A DNA stretch of 64,000 nt from Bryum argenteum. Its lineage: Eukaryota; Streptophyta; Bryopsida; Bryales; Bryaceae. The position numbers and the translations under genes are program-made. Shown one piece after another: positions 1-12,113 of the stretch (the stretch's first letter is position 1; each line of letters begins with the position of its first letter). The notes under the pieces were generated by a model that did no database searches, was not told the DNA's origin, and saw nothing but the letters and a program-made list of their open reading frames with translations. The stretch covers positions 10,672,001 through 10,736,000 of the forward strand of contig CM073321.1 of the NCBI GenBank assembly GCA_037043015.1, in the 5' to 3' direction.

Positions 1-370
1 GTTAAATCCCTGCATGTTAGGGAAATCCAAAACTCGGAGATTCATCCATTTGCTACGGGCTTGTGGAAGTAATAGGCTCGTACCGTGGCGGAATCGTTCT
101 TGAAGCTGCCGCCAAAGATCCGCGGGATCTTGGCACTCTATGTACTGTTGACGGAGTGATGGATCGAGATGGCGTTTGATTATCATGAGCGCTTGGTAAC
201 GCCACGCCGTGGTCATCTCTGCTATTGTCACTCGATCAAGCGCGCCGTCCAACTCTTCAGCACACAAGTATGTCGTCACGTCGCTGTTCCACTCCAGGAA
301 GTTCGTGCCGTCTGGTGCGAGTGGATCGAACATCAAGGTCTGAGTGCGCGTCTCACGCATGGTAGCCATG
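1..370 (-). CDS. Ty1/copia-type Gag, N-terminal part (runs off left edge)
   Basis: Read on the minus strand from an ATG at 370, the frame is open to the window edge (about 123 codons). It has the usual start of a copia Gag: a short leader, then a LAPDGTNFLEWN-like segment, then a region rich in W and L with QQYIEC and LWRQLQERF. This matches the UBN2/DUF4219 type of retrotransposon Gag, which packages element RNA into virus-like particles. The same frame is also open upstream to about 620, so the true start could be earlier. A primer site and an LTR lie upstream in the right order. The rest of the polyprotein is outside the window, so it is unclear whether the element is intact. Confidence 0.6.
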
Positions 371-730
371 ATGACTGGGTTCAGCATCAAGCGCTGAAGC
401 TCGGGCGCAAGTGTGGTGGTTCCGGCACTGTCCGGAAAGGTCGGAGCTGTCAACGAGGGCCGCTGCTTTGTCTGCGGCGTGCCTACGATGTTTCGATATT
501 TCGTGCTATCTGTGGGAAGGAAGTTCGGTGACAAGAAAATAAAGCGGCGACGCACTTTTACTGTTGCGGCGGCGCAGTCTCTTACAGTAACGGCGGCTGA
601 GCTTCTATTTAGATCTGGACTCTACCGCTAACTAGGCGTACAACATGCTGTCATCGTGAAATCATTCTGCAGAAACGGAAAGACTAGTCGGGAATGCGAA
701 AAAGCTTAGCTCAGAAAAATCAAAAGGTGC

Positions 731-743
731 AGTGCTGATAACG
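731..743 (-). other. Putative primer binding site of the copia element
   Basis: On the minus strand this reads CGTTATCAGCACT, directly after the LTR end CTAACA. I recall similar CGTTATCAGCAC junctions in plant copia elements. The primer tRNA is not resolved from the sequence alone. Confidence 0.4.
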
Positions 744-1021
744 TGTTAGGAGCCGGTGAGAGCTCCGGGAGGCGAAACAGAATTGCAAGAGAAGAAAAGC
801 CCGAAAAGGGCGGAAGATGAAGCTTAAGTAAGTCGGAAAGGAGTGGGTACAATAGTAATGGGGAGTGGCGGCTCGGCCGCCCTGTGCAATGAATGCACGT
901 GTCCCACGATCTCCGGAATCTATGCTCATCAATGCCGCTAACGGCCTAACGACATTCTCTGGATAAGGGAGGTGAGTGGATGAAAGTGAACCCGGGAGTA
1001 GCGCCGAGTAGTTCCACAACA
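744..1021 (-). mobile_element. Putative 5' LTR of the copia element
   Basis: On the minus strand this 278-base segment begins TGTTGTGG and ends CCTAACA, so it has TG...CA ends. It sits just upstream of the primer site and the Gag leader. Short LTRs of this size are usual in several plant copia lineages. The second LTR is not in the window, so the boundaries are inferred from the termini and order only. Confidence 0.45.
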
Positions 1022-1589
1022 TTTGGCAACGCTACGTTGGATTCTACAAGAGCACCAAAAAGTCCACATCGGGTTGAAATTTATTGCCATGTTGCACTGC
1101 CCGTCCCCATGGCGCCAATGTGTCACCTATGTGGCACACGATTAACCCTTCCAAAGTTGCTTGAATTCATTTGATATCTTTATATATTTAAGATGTCCAA
1201 TTAGATGTTTGCGATGTCTTCTAATGTCTTACAATGTCTACACGATCAACATCCATTTACTTGACTATTCGAGATAGACCGTATCCGGAAACAACCATTC
1301 TCGCGTATAGTTGTATCCGGTTTTAGGCTAGCCCGACTAAACCCTGCTCTTCTAGCTCCTGCCCGCCTAACTCTTGTCTGAGAGTAGACAAAAAAACATT
1401 CAAAAACCTCTAAAATCACCCTAACTTCTACGCTTAAGGAGCTGCCTGGAGAGGCAGACTTTTGACTACTTTACCTTTATCTTGTCTCTACCAGTATAGG
1501 CCAATGTATAAGTCTTTATTCATCTACTTCTTCAACTCCTAGACATTATCCATACCCAAGTTATTAAATTGCAGGAAAACAAGGTTTGA
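1022..1589. other. No gene recognised
   Basis: AT-rich, with short ATGTCT-type direct repeats near 1190-1240. No supported coding frame or RNA gene was seen. Confidence 0.5.
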
Positions 1590-2047
1590 TTGGAAGTTCC
1601 TCCTCTAGGTGATGCTATTGTACAAGAGGTGGAGATTGAGAAGAATGACGATGTCACAATGTGTAGAGTGGTCGAGAGACAACCTCGTGGTCCAAAAGAC
1701 ATCATTGTCATGAGTGAGGATGAAGAAATGTATAAGCGTCGCTCGTTTGATGACAACGAGGAAGATCTTCCTCCACCCAAAATGAAAGTTCTCCTTCATC
1801 CTGTAAGAGGCCAAACCATAAAGGTGGAAAAAAACTATTTTCAGAAGGACAAAGAGAGGTTGGAAAGAAAGATGCAGCGGCGAAAGGATAAGGCACAGAA
1901 AGAGAAGGAGCTGTTAGAGGACCAATGGAAGCTTGCCAAAGCCCAAGAGGCTATTTGTATTGCCAATGAGAGACTTGTTTCGATTCAGGCGGAATCTGAG
2001 GCAAGGCTTTAGGCTTCCGAGGAAGAGGCAAGAGAGAAATTTAAATA
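1590..2047 (+). pseudogene. Coiled-coil segment of a decayed gene
   Basis: A plus-strand frame codes an acidic stretch (SEDEEMYKRR, DDNEEDLPPP) followed by a long charged helix rich in K, E and R (from KDKERLERK to roughly ERLVSIQAESEARL). It then meets in-frame stops at about 2010 and 2045, with similar coding character continuing afterwards. It lies upstream of a DLNG phosphatase-like domain on the same strand. At the second DLNG locus (minus strand) a coiled coil also lies just upstream, so I infer that this is the 5' part of a related gene. No function can be assigned to the helix itself. Confidence 0.4.
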
Positions 2048-2225
2048 GTTGTAGGTTCACATGGCTCGCTTTGCTGCACCTGGTCATGCTTCTCAAAGCA
2101 CTTGTATATCGACTGTGCGAGCTGCCTCCGCCTCTCTTCCATCGCTGTCCAATAGCACTCCTTTGCCTCAGCCTCCACGAGATGATATTGTCTATTGTCG
2201 ATCGGTCAACCTTGACTTGACAATC

Positions 2226-2545
2226 TGATGGACGTAGATGAGGTCGCCATTCTTTTGTATAAAGATGAGCAGGTCTTCAATGTCGTAGCAGAAGTCCAGC
2301 AGCCTGAGATTTATTGTCGACTCAACGATACGATTCTCTTCAATGAACATGAGTCTACATGCTGCTACCGAAGGTGGCAAAGCGGTTGGCGCATGAGATG
2401 AGGTTGCCATACCTTTGGATCAGGATTAGCTGGATCACAATGACTTCCCTGAAGTCTGGCAGCCTGAGGATTATTGTCAACCCAACTATACGATTCACCT
2501 TAGTGAACATGAGCCTGTTGCTACCGAAGCTGACAAAGTGGTAGA
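2226..2545 (+). repeat. Imperfect tandem duplication inside a coding remnant
   Basis: Two units of roughly 150-180 bases begin near 2226 and 2390. Both contain GATGAGGT(C/T)GCCAT, then a CAGCCTGAG(A/G) motif, then TGAACATGAG. Translated, they give parallel acidic peptides (DEVAI..., QPE.YC, and LFNEHES against LSEHEP). The second unit carries an in-frame TAG, and its frame then continues to about 2704. This looks like an internally duplicated exon of the same decayed gene. Confidence 0.5.
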
Positions 2546-2704
2546 AGGTGCAAAGGATTCGCAATTGCCATCCACAGGAGATGTAGATTTGGTCGACTAC
2601 GAGTTGAGAGTTGAAGACATCGCCTTCACCGGCCACAAAATCTCCTTTTCCCCTACCGTTCATCTTCCCGCTGGTGACGATCTCAAATCACGTACATGCA
2701 TCTG

Positions 2705-3253
2705 ACCCTTATTAATATGGTTGATTCCATCTTGCATGGAATTTGCTATGCGGCATGCTAGAAACTGCTTCTAGTCATGTTTTCTAATATGATTTCATTT
2801 TCTTTGATAGAGTGTCAACACCGATTGATGATGACTTGGGCGCACACGGCCAACCCGTCTGTGGCGATTTTTAGTGTGCACTGAGTACAATAGTGTTCAA
2901 AAGTAGTTATGAGTTTATACAAGCTTTAGGACATTCTCAGGGATGTACATTTCAAACTTGTATATAAAGAGTGATGATTTTTTCAATGACTTATCATGAG
3001 TCTAATTGTCATTATCTCTCAATGTTTATGGAGCCCAGCTCCGGAACAATATTTCCATGCATGATCCGCTTCCCTTCAAAGCTATCTGTAATAGGAGACC
3101 GCAATTGATTGGGAGAGTTGATCGCTCCTATTCACTCTTGAGCTCTCCTATTTGATCATTTAATGAGGTAACTTCATATCTTTGTTGTTGTCTATTGATT
3201 AGGTAGAATGCGTCGAGGGTAGGAGGGTGATCGTTTTGATACCGCCGTAGAGG
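2705..3253 (+). other. Probable intron or intergenic sequence of the decayed gene
   Basis: AT-rich with no supported frame. It lies between the acidic segment and the DLNG domain on the same strand. Confidence 0.35.
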
Positions 3254-4012
3254 AAGTGGCTGAACATTGTCTTCGACTTGAACGGTATACTTTGTCATAC
3301 AACGTTCAGGTCAACGCATGTTAGACAAAGATCATACAGTTTGGAAGACAATGTTCTCTGCCACCGAATTTCAACTAAAATTTGTCTTAAGGTGGTTTCG
3401 CCCGACCAAATCTTGGCGAATTCCACGCAAGGTTTTCTCAATGGCGGATTAGATCTTAGTGTGGACCCTAATGCAAAAGTGGAATACTAAACCCATTGTT
3501 GGGCACTTCTTCCGCAGAATCCGTGGTCCTTATGACATCCTCAGCTACAAACATTTTACGAAGATGGAGCTCTCTCGGGGGTGCTTCTTCTACGTTGGTC
3601 AGAAACTGATGTAATGAAGATCCTCTCCGAGACCTTGTTCACCAACCCTAGTAGGATCACATCCTTTTTCTTGGACAATACCCTTCTCATTGACAACTCT
3701 CCTATCAAGAGCATCTTCACTGAGATTGGAAATGTCGTGTTTCTTTGCACACGGAACTTCCATGTTGGAGAGGACGACTTCCTCTTCTGGGAACTCTTAC
3801 CATGGCTTCAGAGTCTAGACTCAAGGTGCCAACCAAGTGAGCTACAAAAATATGTTGAGGCCAATGAAATTGGTGTTAATCCTTTAAGTGTCGTCGACTT
3901 GGTTGTAGATCAGCTCATCGATAGGATAAGGGAGTCATTCACAAATATGGAGACGCGGTTCACACTTTCTGGGTTAGGCATGGTTGTTAAAGGAGGAAGG
4001 GTGAGGCATTAG
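3254..4012 (+). pseudogene. Decayed FCP1/NIF (CTD phosphatase-like) domain with DLNG motif
   Basis: One reading frame spans the segment. It opens with KWLNIVFDLNGILC, the motif I region of the HAD-type FCP1/NIF family. A region resembling the VxVWTS step follows (LLLRWSETDVMKILSETLF), then a LLIDNSP motif (the DD site of HAD enzymes, here DN). It ends with LPWLQSL and LQKYVEAN, typical of the family C-terminus. Normal family members use DxDxT, and here the second Asp is Asn, so catalysis would not be expected. Two in-frame stops (TAA at 3488 and a TGA near 3535) break the frame, so I call it a pseudogene. A longer relative lies at 23606-25054 on the other strand. Confidence 0.6.
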
Positions 4013-7000
4013 GTCCTCGCTGCGGGCATTGGCTTTAGCATACATAATAAATAATTTCACTACGCTCACTATTTTGTGTAACAAACTTATGTGTAACTAA
4101 GTCAAGCCAAGCCTGTTCTTAATTTTCAATGTTTGTATTGTAGGTTGGATTTTGCTAGATTTCAAGGTTGTTTTGAATCTGCTTGATGGTGTGTGATGGT
4201 GTTTGTTTTGAATATCGTGTACAACAGAATGGATCTACTAGCATCATTGAATTGAGGAGTCGTTACCGGTTAACTAGAAGTCTTCGCTCTCGATCAGATT
4301 CTGAAGGAGCGAGTTGCGACTCACTTCCATATTTGAGTCTATACTTGATGCGATTTGCAGCAGATGCTATATTCCCGGCCATAGACGATATTCCACAATT
4401 CAACGATGCTGGTAATGACTCCTCAGGAATATAGCATCAAGGACTTGTTACTAGCATCGTTAAATCGAGGAGCCGATATTGATGATGGCGTGGTGAATAG
4501 TCTCCCTAGTCGCAGCCCAATCAGAACTCACGGTTACTTTCTGTCTCCTTTGAAGTGCATATCGTCTAACCGAGGAGACTTCTTTTTGTTGAATGCACGA
4601 GCTGGCAAGGAGACCTCCCCTTTAAAAAGACGCCTAAACCTAAATTGCTGAAAGAGACACCTGAGGTTGCTGTATTGGGCCAACTGTGCGTGATGCTGTC
4701 CTCTCTAGATCTCCATATGTACTCAAGGGAAGTCTCTCTAGGAACGGTATGGTCGCCAAACCTACCAAAACTGATCTATTAAATCTAATAATATTCTTGT
4801 TATGTATAGAAAGAAGCTCAATGAGACGTTGTCCACACTTCCTCCTCTAGGAACACGGTCGCTTCCGGTAAACAAGGCCTCGTGAAGCAATTGAAGAAAG
4901 AAACAAAAATAGTAGGGTGTAGTATATGATAGTGACTCTTATAACGCGGTTGGTGGTGGTAATTCCTACTATCTTTCCCCTTGAGACCATCTCATGAGAA
5001 GAATTGTCAAGCAAAAAGGAGAAGAAGCTGCTAAGGCAAGGCGCGAAGAATTATTGAAGAAGTGAGCTCTCTAATAGGAGATTTTTGTCGATAATTTGTC
5101 TTTAGTTACCGTATATAATTTTAGAGATATGGACCTTAAATAGACGTTTCCTATTCTATTTGGCATCTGTCCACCTCATTGTACCTACATAGTATGAAAT
5201 CATTCATATGTATGACTTTTTTTTACTGTTGTGAATTCATCAACATATATTTGTAATCAACAATAATATTGAATAATTTTGTAGTCTTTATTAAGACTCC
5301 CCCTTATCATAGCTCATGGTTGCCTTTACTTGAGGTGTTATGTACCAATATTTTACCCACATCGTCTTATGTATGGATAGTTCTATGTTTTCCAAATTGA
5401 CCTCAAGACAACTTCTACACAACTATGTATTGGTGATTGATATCCAATTATAGTTATGGTTATCATTAGATTCAACAACTATTTTCATCCAACAACCATT
5501 TAATAGTCTCAATATGTGTAATTTGTCTAAATTTAACAAATATGGCCTTCTACCTTCATTGAAACATTCTGAAAAATTGGAAACTTCGATATGACTTCTT
5601 ATGAACTTTGAAGCAATTCCTTATTTGTTTTTAGTACATGACGTCAAGGAATTAATAAAACATATTGCTCTATGAATGAATCTAAATTATTTGGAACAAA
5701 TCTTTGAAGATGGACTTCTTTAACTTTACGATGGAATGTAATTCTCTTGTTGCCAATAAACACCTCAGCAGATGAAGTGCTTTCTCATCTTAAAATAGAA
5801 GATCAACATATTATCATACAAAATACTTGGGGGTATTCAAAGCAACAGAAAATGAAAAGTTTACAAGATATAACACTAATAACTTAATTTATATCCAACA
5901 AAAATCTAAGATGATTTTTATCTTTTCTTACCCCACGCAGAGTAGTCTATCGTTGAATTTTCCATCAAAGCTTCGAAGTCAACTATTGCCAATTATGTTT
6001 GCTAGAGAGAAAGTTGAATACATTCCCAACGAAAGAGGTTTACCAAATTATAATTATTTGATAGAGTCTTATTTACCTTAAAATTGGAATTTTATCTTGA
6101 TTAAGAACACTTTTAATGTAGAAAGTTTAGTCAAATCTCCTCATTTTGTAGAAACCAAAATTTATGTGTTAGATCCTCCGTTAAATAAGATAGAGATTTT
6201 GAGATAACAAATCCTAAGCATTATTGAAATGACTTGGTTAGTATTTTATAAAAGATTGTGGTGATTTTTAATATTGGATTGGATTTGAATCTTTAATGTG
6301 AATCTATAGCTCATTCAACATGATTTTTCACTTTCGCCTTTTTATCCCTCGAAATTGGTAACTTCACTTACAATGGTTTGAAAGTTACAGAACTTCAATT
6401 AGAAGCAAGTTTGGTTTGTCATTCAAGAAAATTTGAGTTGAAAATATTTCAATATACAAGCTTTTTCTCAAGTCTTGGAAAAAGAAAGGGAGTTGGTAAG
6501 GTATGCATGATTTTAAGATGGAGGCATGACAAGCAAAATGAAGTCTCCATCATTGAGAGCTTTTGTTATCATATGGAATAATTAATCGCTGACAGAAAGA
6601 AGAAAAAAAAAAAAAAAAAAAGAAAAAAGAAGAGAAGGCTAGCGAGGTAGGGAGGGCTTGTCTGACCCTTGCAAAATGAGAGAGAAGTTTTCATAAATAG
6701 TCAAACGGTTCTGCAGTGCGTTGCAAACATCGATGAGTTATTTTTCATCCCATCTTACGTGCATGCACGTCTACGAGTTTTTTTTGTTTGTAATACATAG
6801 TATAGAGCCTCACGGTCCCACCTTTCTTGTTTATTTTTGCGAATGAAAGTAGATTTCATTGCAGGGGTAGATTACAAGTCCTCATTGAAGAATTCCAGGG
6901 TTACTAAGGAACAACAGAGATTGACTGATATCAATTAATAAGAACACCTATGCTAATACAATCAATAACTACACCCATACTAGGAATGAGCTCCCATTGA

Positions 7001-7265
7001 ACATCGAAGTGATTCCTATCTGGAAAAATACCATTAAGCACCAAAAGAAAATAGAAATGCTTAAAAACATTTGATAATTGATGTTTTGAAGTAAGTTTGT
7101 TGATGAGCTTGAGGGTTCTCCCCCAACCGATCTTGCTATGGTCAAAAATGTTCAACGACTTAGCTTGGAGAACTTGCTGTGTCGTGGGAATTTTGTGTTC
7201 TTTGTCATCGTGTCGTCTAACATGGACTGCACTCTTCCAATAGCTTTCTTGTGCGTTCATAGGTT
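4013..7265. other. AT-rich stretch without recognised genes
   Basis: Several short open frames occur (for example near 4183-4651, 5827-6081 and 6378-6581), but none shows a domain or motif I can support. A poly-A tract flanked by A/G-rich sequence lies at 6600-6640. It may be the tail of a retroposed sequence, but no body was identified. Confidence 0.4.
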
Positions 7266-7960
7266 TTGATTTTAAAGGAGAGCGGGACATTGCCAGAGGA
7301 CGTCTTTCAACAAGCGCTTGAGCTGTATCCTGTCAAGCACGAGAAACAACAAGCATTCTTCTATCTCCATTACCGGACAATATTGAAGGACATTCCGAAG
7401 TGGTTTGATTCTATTGTTGAGGTACGAGCGCTCGCACGAGCGCGCCATTACGATTCCACCGTCGCAGCCAATGAAGGAAAGGCGCTTGAGCAGAGAGTTG
7501 CACGATATCACTACTATGGATGACGAAGGAGATTTGTGCCTCAAGATTGACTCAAACTCAGCCCCTTAAAGGCCGCAACGTCCCACAACAAGGCGGCAAA
7601 GAAAAAACCTCATCGCCCTTGGGTGAAGGAGAACACGATGTGCGCACATGCAAAGCCACATTGGAGGTGGCAGCTACAAACGCTAACAAAGTTGCCATCA
7701 TGCGTGATGAATCTGCCCTCCAGCTTTTCTTCATTCCAGAGGATTTAGCTATTAGTAACATGGCTAGAGTACCTAAAATTGAGCTGCAAGGAAGAGCTCA
7801 CGAAGCAGAATTCAACAGGCAGAAGGCGGATATTTTGCTTGATCTTTCCCGAGGTGTTTCCCGAGACGAAGCAGGCACACAAGACACAACGAGGCGGGAG
7901 CAGGCGGCGATAGAGGAGTTGAGGAGGACAGGAGCCAGGACATCCTTGTGCGGCATATAG
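7266..7960 (+). pseudogene. NAM-associated (transposase-derived) domain fragment, frameshifted
   Basis: The first frame (7266-7523) contains ESGTLPEDVFQQALELY and then FFYLHYRTILKDIPKW, resembling the hydrophobic core with WxxL-PKW of NAM-associated/Myb-like proteins derived from Harbinger transposons. The second frame (7520-7960) has the typical continuation: PLKGRNVPQQGGKEK, then a helical stretch. The parts are in different frames, so the locus is broken or contains an unrecognised intron. The N-terminal DNA-binding part was not found upstream. Assignment rests on remembered family patterns and is moderate at best. Confidence 0.4.
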
Positions 7961-8584
7961 GAGTGCAAAGGATGGACATTCACCACCCTCCATTTCTTTT
8001 TCAGAATGTGTGGGATCGTCTGTAGGTTTTGGCGTCAGTCCAGGTGCAAGAGAGAGTTTTGATCGTATGGATGCTCCGACCGAACCCTAGTCTGGAAAAT
8101 GTCAGTGGCAGTGTTCATGGATGTTCATGGATTATGAAATAAAAGTTTTCTTTCACAGTTGCAGCAAACGACTTCTTGGTGTTGACATTGAGCTCGACCT
8201 ATTTGATCGATGTTGTTGATGGTACAGGTACTGGTCCTGCGTTGTCGAAGTAATTGTTGATGTAGTCATATTCTATGTGCTCGTGGAGATGCTGCAGCGT
8301 CGAAGTTGTCGTTGCTTCAGTAGGGTATTGCTTGTGCAGATGTTGGCTTGCAGTCTTGGGCTTGGCGTTGATACTCAATCTTCGTCTGTCACCTGTGCAG
8401 GCTTGGGCGTAGCTGGCCATCGATAAATTCGAAGATGCGCATCAGCTCGATTGCTAATTTGTGATGCGTGATTTGCCCCTAGCTGACAAGGCTTCTACAA
8501 GGCTTCTACGATAAAAATTCTTGGTTGCGCACATATCTGAGGTCTCAGGTAGAATTCTCGACATCTACTGCTTGTTAATTCCTG
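7961..8584. other. No gene recognised
   Basis: A short minus-strand open frame at 8199-8420 has no supporting motif. Nothing else stands out. Confidence 0.4.
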
Positions 8585-9103
8585 TTATGAACTTGCGAGG
8601 AGTTCAAACAGCTTCGATACTTGCTCTATCTGTGGCCGGGACTCAGGATTGACTGCTATGCACGCCAGCGCGATCTGCAATGCAACCGTGTAATCCATCC
8701 GTAATCATATTCTTTGTATCGGAATGCCATATTAGTGCACATCGTTTCAGGTCTAAGGTTTAGGGTTTAAGTCTGAGGTTGAGGTTCCAAACGGAAGTGC
8801 AAATGAAACTTAGATAGGTGCACATTACATGCAACGTTTCTATCATTGAGTTCTGTTCATTACTGTCTTTGAGCAAGCAAGGGTCGATTATCTCAGAGAA
8901 AGTTTTCTTCTTCTGAAGGGCGGCACATGTCCACGACACAAGATCGAGGTCCCCGGTAGCAAGCTGCTCGACGGAAGAACTGTCAGTGAGAAGCTCCAGC
9001 AGCACAACGCCGAAGGAGTAGACGTCGCCATTTTGGGTGAGTTCTTTCGCTTTCATGGATTCTGGAGCTTGGTGTAATCTGTTTGCTGCAATCCATGCAA
9101 ATC
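8585..9103 (-). pseudogene. Receptor-like kinase C-lobe fragment, two exons
   Basis: On the minus strand, exon one (9103-8829) has QAPES (subdomain VIII, APE), then GDVYSFGVVLLELLTD (subdomain IX) and a DLVSWTCAALQ segment. A GT-AG intron (8828-8675) follows. Exon two (8674-8585) reads IALACIAVNPESRPQIEQVS to a TAA stop, which is subdomain XI with its conserved Arg. The splice restores an uninterrupted C-lobe ending of the type found in plant leucine-rich-repeat receptor kinases. A plausible acceptor (CTGCAG) begins exon one. No N-lobe, catalytic loop or ectodomain is seen upstream, so this is a gene fragment or the tail of a gene with distant exons. Confidence 0.6.
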
Positions 9104-11010
9104 CTGCAGCATTAGGACTTTAAGAATGAAGTCAAATGCTGAGGTGTGAACACATCTTCCTTGTTTCAGTGAGTGGATATTTGAAACAGGTGTGTAATGT
9201 AGCCAAGTTCTGAAGGGTAAAGTTCAGCATGTATAAAAATTCGTCATGTAGCAAGTGTGATATGCGACGCAGTAAACACCATCTTTAGTAAAGAATAATC
9301 TTTCTTCCAGCGAGGAGGTACTTGAAAAATTGTTGCCTTTTGGAACCAAGCCGACTTTGTGCACTTAAATTTTACTCTGGTACATATACTGACGTGATGA
9401 AATCAGTCATGTACACCAGCAGCAAGCGTGAAATACATAATAGGTGCGAAAAGGAATGGCTGGAACAAGCGGTATCACTTTCACCTTTTGTGCTTTCGAA
9501 GTCGACAGACGCTGGTTCCACACGAATGCATTCTGTACCGACACCCAAGTGAGAGCACACAAATTGGACTCAATTACTGAGGCTACGGACAAGGTAGGAA
9601 ACAATTCCCCTACACATGGTATTGGTGTTTGCATTGTGTCTTTCAGTGTTCCTGAACATAGTGTTGTCTTCTCCAAACTTCATGGTCTGACATTTCAGTT
9701 TACCTTCAAGCAGACTCTGCAAAGATGTCACTTATGCACAAAGCGAGGGAAGCATCTCCGTTCGTATCCATGGCAGAGTGTATTCAGAGGTTCCAGCAGA
9801 AGAATATCGGCGTATTGGAAGCGAAAGACAAACGCATGAAATCTTTGTCGGAATGTCTGCAAAACATGCATGTTCTACAATTGCAAGCCTAGGAGCAAAG
9901 GTTTTTGAAGAGAATTGAGGAGTTGCGGCAAGCCAAGTACCACTGGTTGTTCAAAATTTGCATTCCAAGGAGCTAGGAGTATTTGCATGTGGTTGACTCC
10001 TATTACGATATAGGTGGCTGTTGTAGTATTTTACATGATAGGTCCTATAATAGTACGATTTTCGTTTTAACTCACTAAGTGTGACTCACGTCTCTTGATG
10101 ACTGAGAATCGCATTATTTATGTGACACTGTTTTTGTATCTAACCAGTGAAATAAAGTATGTCTTGTCAAGGCGATTAACTTATGTTCTTGATTATAGTG
10201 TTCGGGATGTGAAGCACTTTGGATTTTTGAAGCTTCAATGGATGCGTTTTTCTCCATTTACTTTAGTAGCCATATTTGGAGCATGTGTCCTATTTGGCAC
10301 TTCTTTGACGTCCGATTGGATTTTGTCAGCCATCCCTACTTTCCGAGTGATGTTGAGATGTTGCTGCATAATGACCTTCACTATGCAGCAACATTAATTA
10401 ATTAAGGGCGTCCTCTCAAGCCACATGGACCCCTTAAGGAGTTAAGGGGGTGCCACATGGACCCCCATGAGTGCACTTTATTACAAAAATTTTATTCTCC
10501 GAGGCTACCCCCAACCTTGTACTTGCTCAGGGGAGGAAGCAGCTACAAATGCTATGGGATAAATCCACTCCCCCGAGACCCCCTTCCCCAAAAACCCCCT
10601 TCCTCCAAGACCCCCGCCCCCAAGACCCCCACCCCCAAGACCCTCCCATAGCCCTCTTCTCCGGTTTTTAAGCCGTGATTTGCGGCCCGCATTTCAAGGG
10701 CCTTAGTGAGATTGTGGGACATAGTGATGCAGGACGCAGTAAGTTCTTTTCCAAAGAGTATTTTTTATGCTCAGACCAACGTATGGCATCTTTATCTCAT
10801 GTGACAGCTCTGTTTTTCTCACCGTGAGTAGCTGGAGCCTAACGATTCTATATTTCTTTCTAAATTCCAATCGGTGACTCGGATCTTGAGAGTGTTGTCT
10901 TTTAGATGTTTCAAGGCAGCTTTGGCAGATTCACATTCCATGTATCAAAGTTATCTACAACATTTCGTTCACGGGGTCCGTTCAGATGTATTTGTGAGCT
11001 TTTGTTCCAG
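9104..11010. other. Mostly unassigned; short coding-like peptide and C-rich tract
   Basis: A small plus-strand frame at 9725-9892 encodes a helical peptide (AECIQRFQQKN, EAKDKRMKSLSE). After a TAG it continues with EQRFLKRIEELRQAKY. It could be a coiled-coil remnant, but I cannot assign it. At 10419 and 10451 the 14-mer GCCACATGGACCCC is directly repeated. No other supported gene was seen. Confidence 0.3.
10570..10650. repeat. C-rich microsatellite
   Basis: Repeats of CCCCCAAGACCC type occupy this stretch. They produce a proline/lysine-rich open frame that I do not regard as a gene. Confidence 0.7.
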
Positions 11011-11754
11011 GTATCAGTTGAGCATGTATGGGAATTTTGGAAAGAGGAAGAATTACCCACTAATGCAGTAACTTACAAATCAGCAGAAAAAAGTGGAGGT
11101 ATTGCTATTGAGATTTAAGACGGAGAATTTAGGTGTAATTCATCAGACAAGGAACTTCATACACTAACAGGAATCGACTTGCAAGTTCAACGAGGGCCCC
11201 GTGTTGCAATATGTGGGACTGTGGAGTCCGGAAAATCCAGCCTGCTTTCATCTGGGCTTGGAGAGGTTCCAAAAGTAGCCGGCATAGAAAGTTCTTGTTC
11301 AATGCTCATTGGTGGTGTCGAAGCTAGCCAGCTCTCGTCTTGGAACAGGTGCTCGACAAGGGTGCCATTGTGCAAGCTGGAAAATATGAAGACCTGCTCC
11401 AGGCCGGTACCAATTTTCAAAGCTTGGTAAATGCTCATGATGATGCAATCGACGGAATGGATACTCACGAGAACTCGCAATGCGTGTTTATTGACTCAAA
11501 CTCTTCTAATAGTGATGTACACAATTCATTGTTAAGTGTGTTTTTAGAGAGTTTTGTATTTTTTTGTGACCAACCAGGATCAAGGTGGCGCTTCAGAAGC
11601 ATACATCGCCAGTGAGTTCCAGAAATCGGCGAGTCTTCGAAGGACCAATTGTCATGCACAAGCAAACGAGCACGAGGGAAGAGGATAACAGTGATATAGT
11701 AAAGCGCCAGCTTATTGCAGAGGAAGAGATGGAGAGAGGGAGCGTAAGCTTTAG
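11011..11754 (+). pseudogene. ABCC (MRP-type) transporter fragment, internally deleted
   Basis: After a 3' splice-like TTCCAG, the frame reads VSVEHVWEFWKEEELP, the linker before nucleotide-binding domain 1 of plant ABCC pumps. TLTGIDLQVQRG and a Walker A variant (GTVESGKSSLLSS, normally GTVGSGKSS) follow. The sequence then jumps to the end of that domain (VLDKGAIVQAGKYEDLLQAG, AHDDAIDGMD). The Walker B and ABC signature region is missing. After an apparent intron come two overlapping frames, one giving VKRQLIAEEEMERGSVSFS, the linker to the second membrane domain. An in-frame TAA before the Walker A and the frameshift make this a pseudogene. Similarity stops near 11754, where chromovirus sequence begins. 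Confidence 0.75.
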
Positions 11755-11766
11755 TGGCAAAAGGGA

Positions 11767-12050
11767 TTGGTGATGATGAAGGTCACCAAAAGGCCTCTAA
11801 AGAGAAGGCCTCAACCGAAGAGCAAGGCAAATTACTATCCAAGAGCCAACATAAAAAAAATGGTTGGCAAAAGCTTTAGGGTGGTGAGAGTGGGCCTTCC
11901 AAGGATGGGAAGGACAAGTTTGCCAAGGACAATTCCAAAGTGGGGACAAGTCCAGAAAAGAGACAAGTTACATTACTTGTTTGAATTGTGGTGAAGAAGG
12001 CCACATGGCAATGCATTGCTCCAAACGAAAGGGGCAACCGACTCCTTCAT
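11767..12050 (+). pseudogene. Gag C-terminus with CCHC zinc knuckle
   Basis: A lysine-rich frame leads to TCLNCGEEGHMAMHCSKRKG, a perfect CX2CX4HX4C knuckle that binds element RNA. A TAA stop follows at about 12050. The basic stretch before it lies in more than one frame, so it is frameshifted. The capsid part is missing. Confidence 0.7.
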
Positions 12051-12113
12051 AAGTCCCGAAGCATCGAAGAGAATGGGCTTGCATTTGAGTAAGCAAGCTC
12101 ATCCAAGTGAGGT

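Noticed and set aside
169..631. Plus-strand open frames over the copia Gag region
   Set aside because: The minus-strand frame gives a clear Gag-like protein, and these are its shadows.
10457..10671. Proline-rich open frames
   Set aside because: They are produced by a C-rich microsatellite and show no codon or domain signal.
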